A stretch of 64,000 nt of DNA from Geoglobus acetivorans (GTDB taxonomy: Archaea; Halobacteriota; Archaeoglobi; Archaeoglobales; Archaeoglobaceae), in contig NZ_CP009552.1 in assembly GCF_000789255.1 (NCBI RefSeq), positions 434,001-498,000 of the forward strand, in the 5' to 3' direction. A model generated the notes under the pieces. It searched no databases. It saw only the letters and a list, made by a program, of their open reading frames with translations, and was not told the DNA's origin. Position numbers and translations under genes: made by a program. Shown one piece after another: positions 63,711 to 64,000 of the stretch; within the stretch, counting starts at the first letter, position 1; every line of letters starts with the position of its first letter.

Positions 63711-64000
63711 TTCAGCACCTCTCCTGCTTTTGCCGTCAGCAGCGGTGTCAGAATACCTGCCCCAATAACTGCCAGGGACGATAGCCCTGAAAGAAGGAAA
63801 ATTACTGCAATCATCCCGCCTACAATGGCGGAAACATGGTGTCTTTTGATGCTGGGGAGTAGAAGGACGAAGAATAGTGCGGTTATCGAGAACACGAGTG
63901 AGGGATAAAGGGGCGTGGATATCAGAAGGTTGCCGAAGTATATGCCAGCCAGTGTTCCAAAAACCCATGCTGAGTATGCACCGATTTCCAGGCCATGTAT
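63698..64000 (-). CDS. azlC: AzlC-family permease, C-terminal part (cut by window end)
   Basis: About 100 residues of the permease run off the window. GLEIGAYSAWVFGTLAGIYFG, then VFSITALFFVLLLPSIKRHH and a hydrophobic end match AzlC. With AzlD it exports branched-chain amino acids. The N-terminus is outside this window. Confidence 0.85.
   Translation of the reverse strand: MHGLEIGAYSAWVFGTLAGIYFGNLLISTPLYPSLVFSITALFFVLLLPSIKRHHVSAIVGGMIAVIFLLSGLSSLAVIGAGILTPLLTAKAGEVLKWRG

Noticed and set aside
63711-63968. N-terminal extension of AzlD
   Set aside because: This part is azlC read in the wrong frame; AzlC continues in its own frame to the window end.

Overview
The window comes from a hyperthermophilic archaeon of the order Archaeoglobales (Archaeoglobus, Ferroglobus or Geoglobus type). 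The evidence is archaeal information-processing genes (PriS, GINS51, L44e, S27e, Nip7-like, PAC2, Sec61 beta, TYW1, archaeal Ogg), a close homologue of the A. fulgidus Af1521 macro-domain protein, an archaeal phosphoribulokinase, and promoters made of a TATA box about 26 nt before the start codon. GC is roughly 45 percent by eye, rising to the low fifties across 29-38 kb. The genus is not decided.

Layout. 1-6.3 kb is accessory: a TumA/TumE-like toxin-antitoxin pair, a second pair (UPF0175/DUF3368) lying between two decayed C-terminal remnants of one membrane-protein gene that share a perfect 76-bp direct repeat, an intact large membrane protein related to those remnants, and a PGF-CTERM surface protein. 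6.5-18.2 kb holds tRNA-Ile(GAT), argB, a sulfite-oxidase-fold molybdoenzyme, a replication/ribosome/repair run (priS, GINS51, L44e, S27e, ogg), a HyuA-like/histone-deacetylase-like pair and a polyferredoxin. 18.3-20.6 kb is a four-gene sulfur-relay operon (DsrE-like, TusA-like, SQR-like flavoprotein, DUF1641). 20.6-31.7 kb carries Nip7-like, Sua5, PAC2, a probable H/ACA guide RNA, a type IV pilus-type ATPase/TadC pair, a CPA1 antiporter and phosphoribulokinase.

32-38 kb is a complete trp operon (trpCDEGFBA) in which every junction overlaps. 38.1-47.1 kb has the macro-domain gene and then a leftward transcription unit: biotin carboxylase, ArsR-type regulator, purE, purC, carA, carB, larB. Most of its enzymes fix CO2 or bicarbonate. 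A 24-bp motif at its promoter recurs at the polyferredoxin promoter at 16 kb. 47-64 kb has hisG facing a winged-helix gene across one symmetric TATA box, a solute symporter preceded by a 31-aa membrane peptide, a tRNA methylthiotransferase, an acyl-CoA ligase, amt-glnK, serA, dUTPase/dCTP deaminase family, secG-engB, a MoaD-like protein, translin, TYW1 and azlCD (azlC cut by the window end).

Most first genes of transcription units appear leaderless, while internal genes overlap their predecessors or carry GGTG/GAGG-type ribosome-binding sites. No rRNA, CRISPR array or intact insertion sequence was seen. All calls rest on reading the sequence and on recalled family knowledge; no database search was run.
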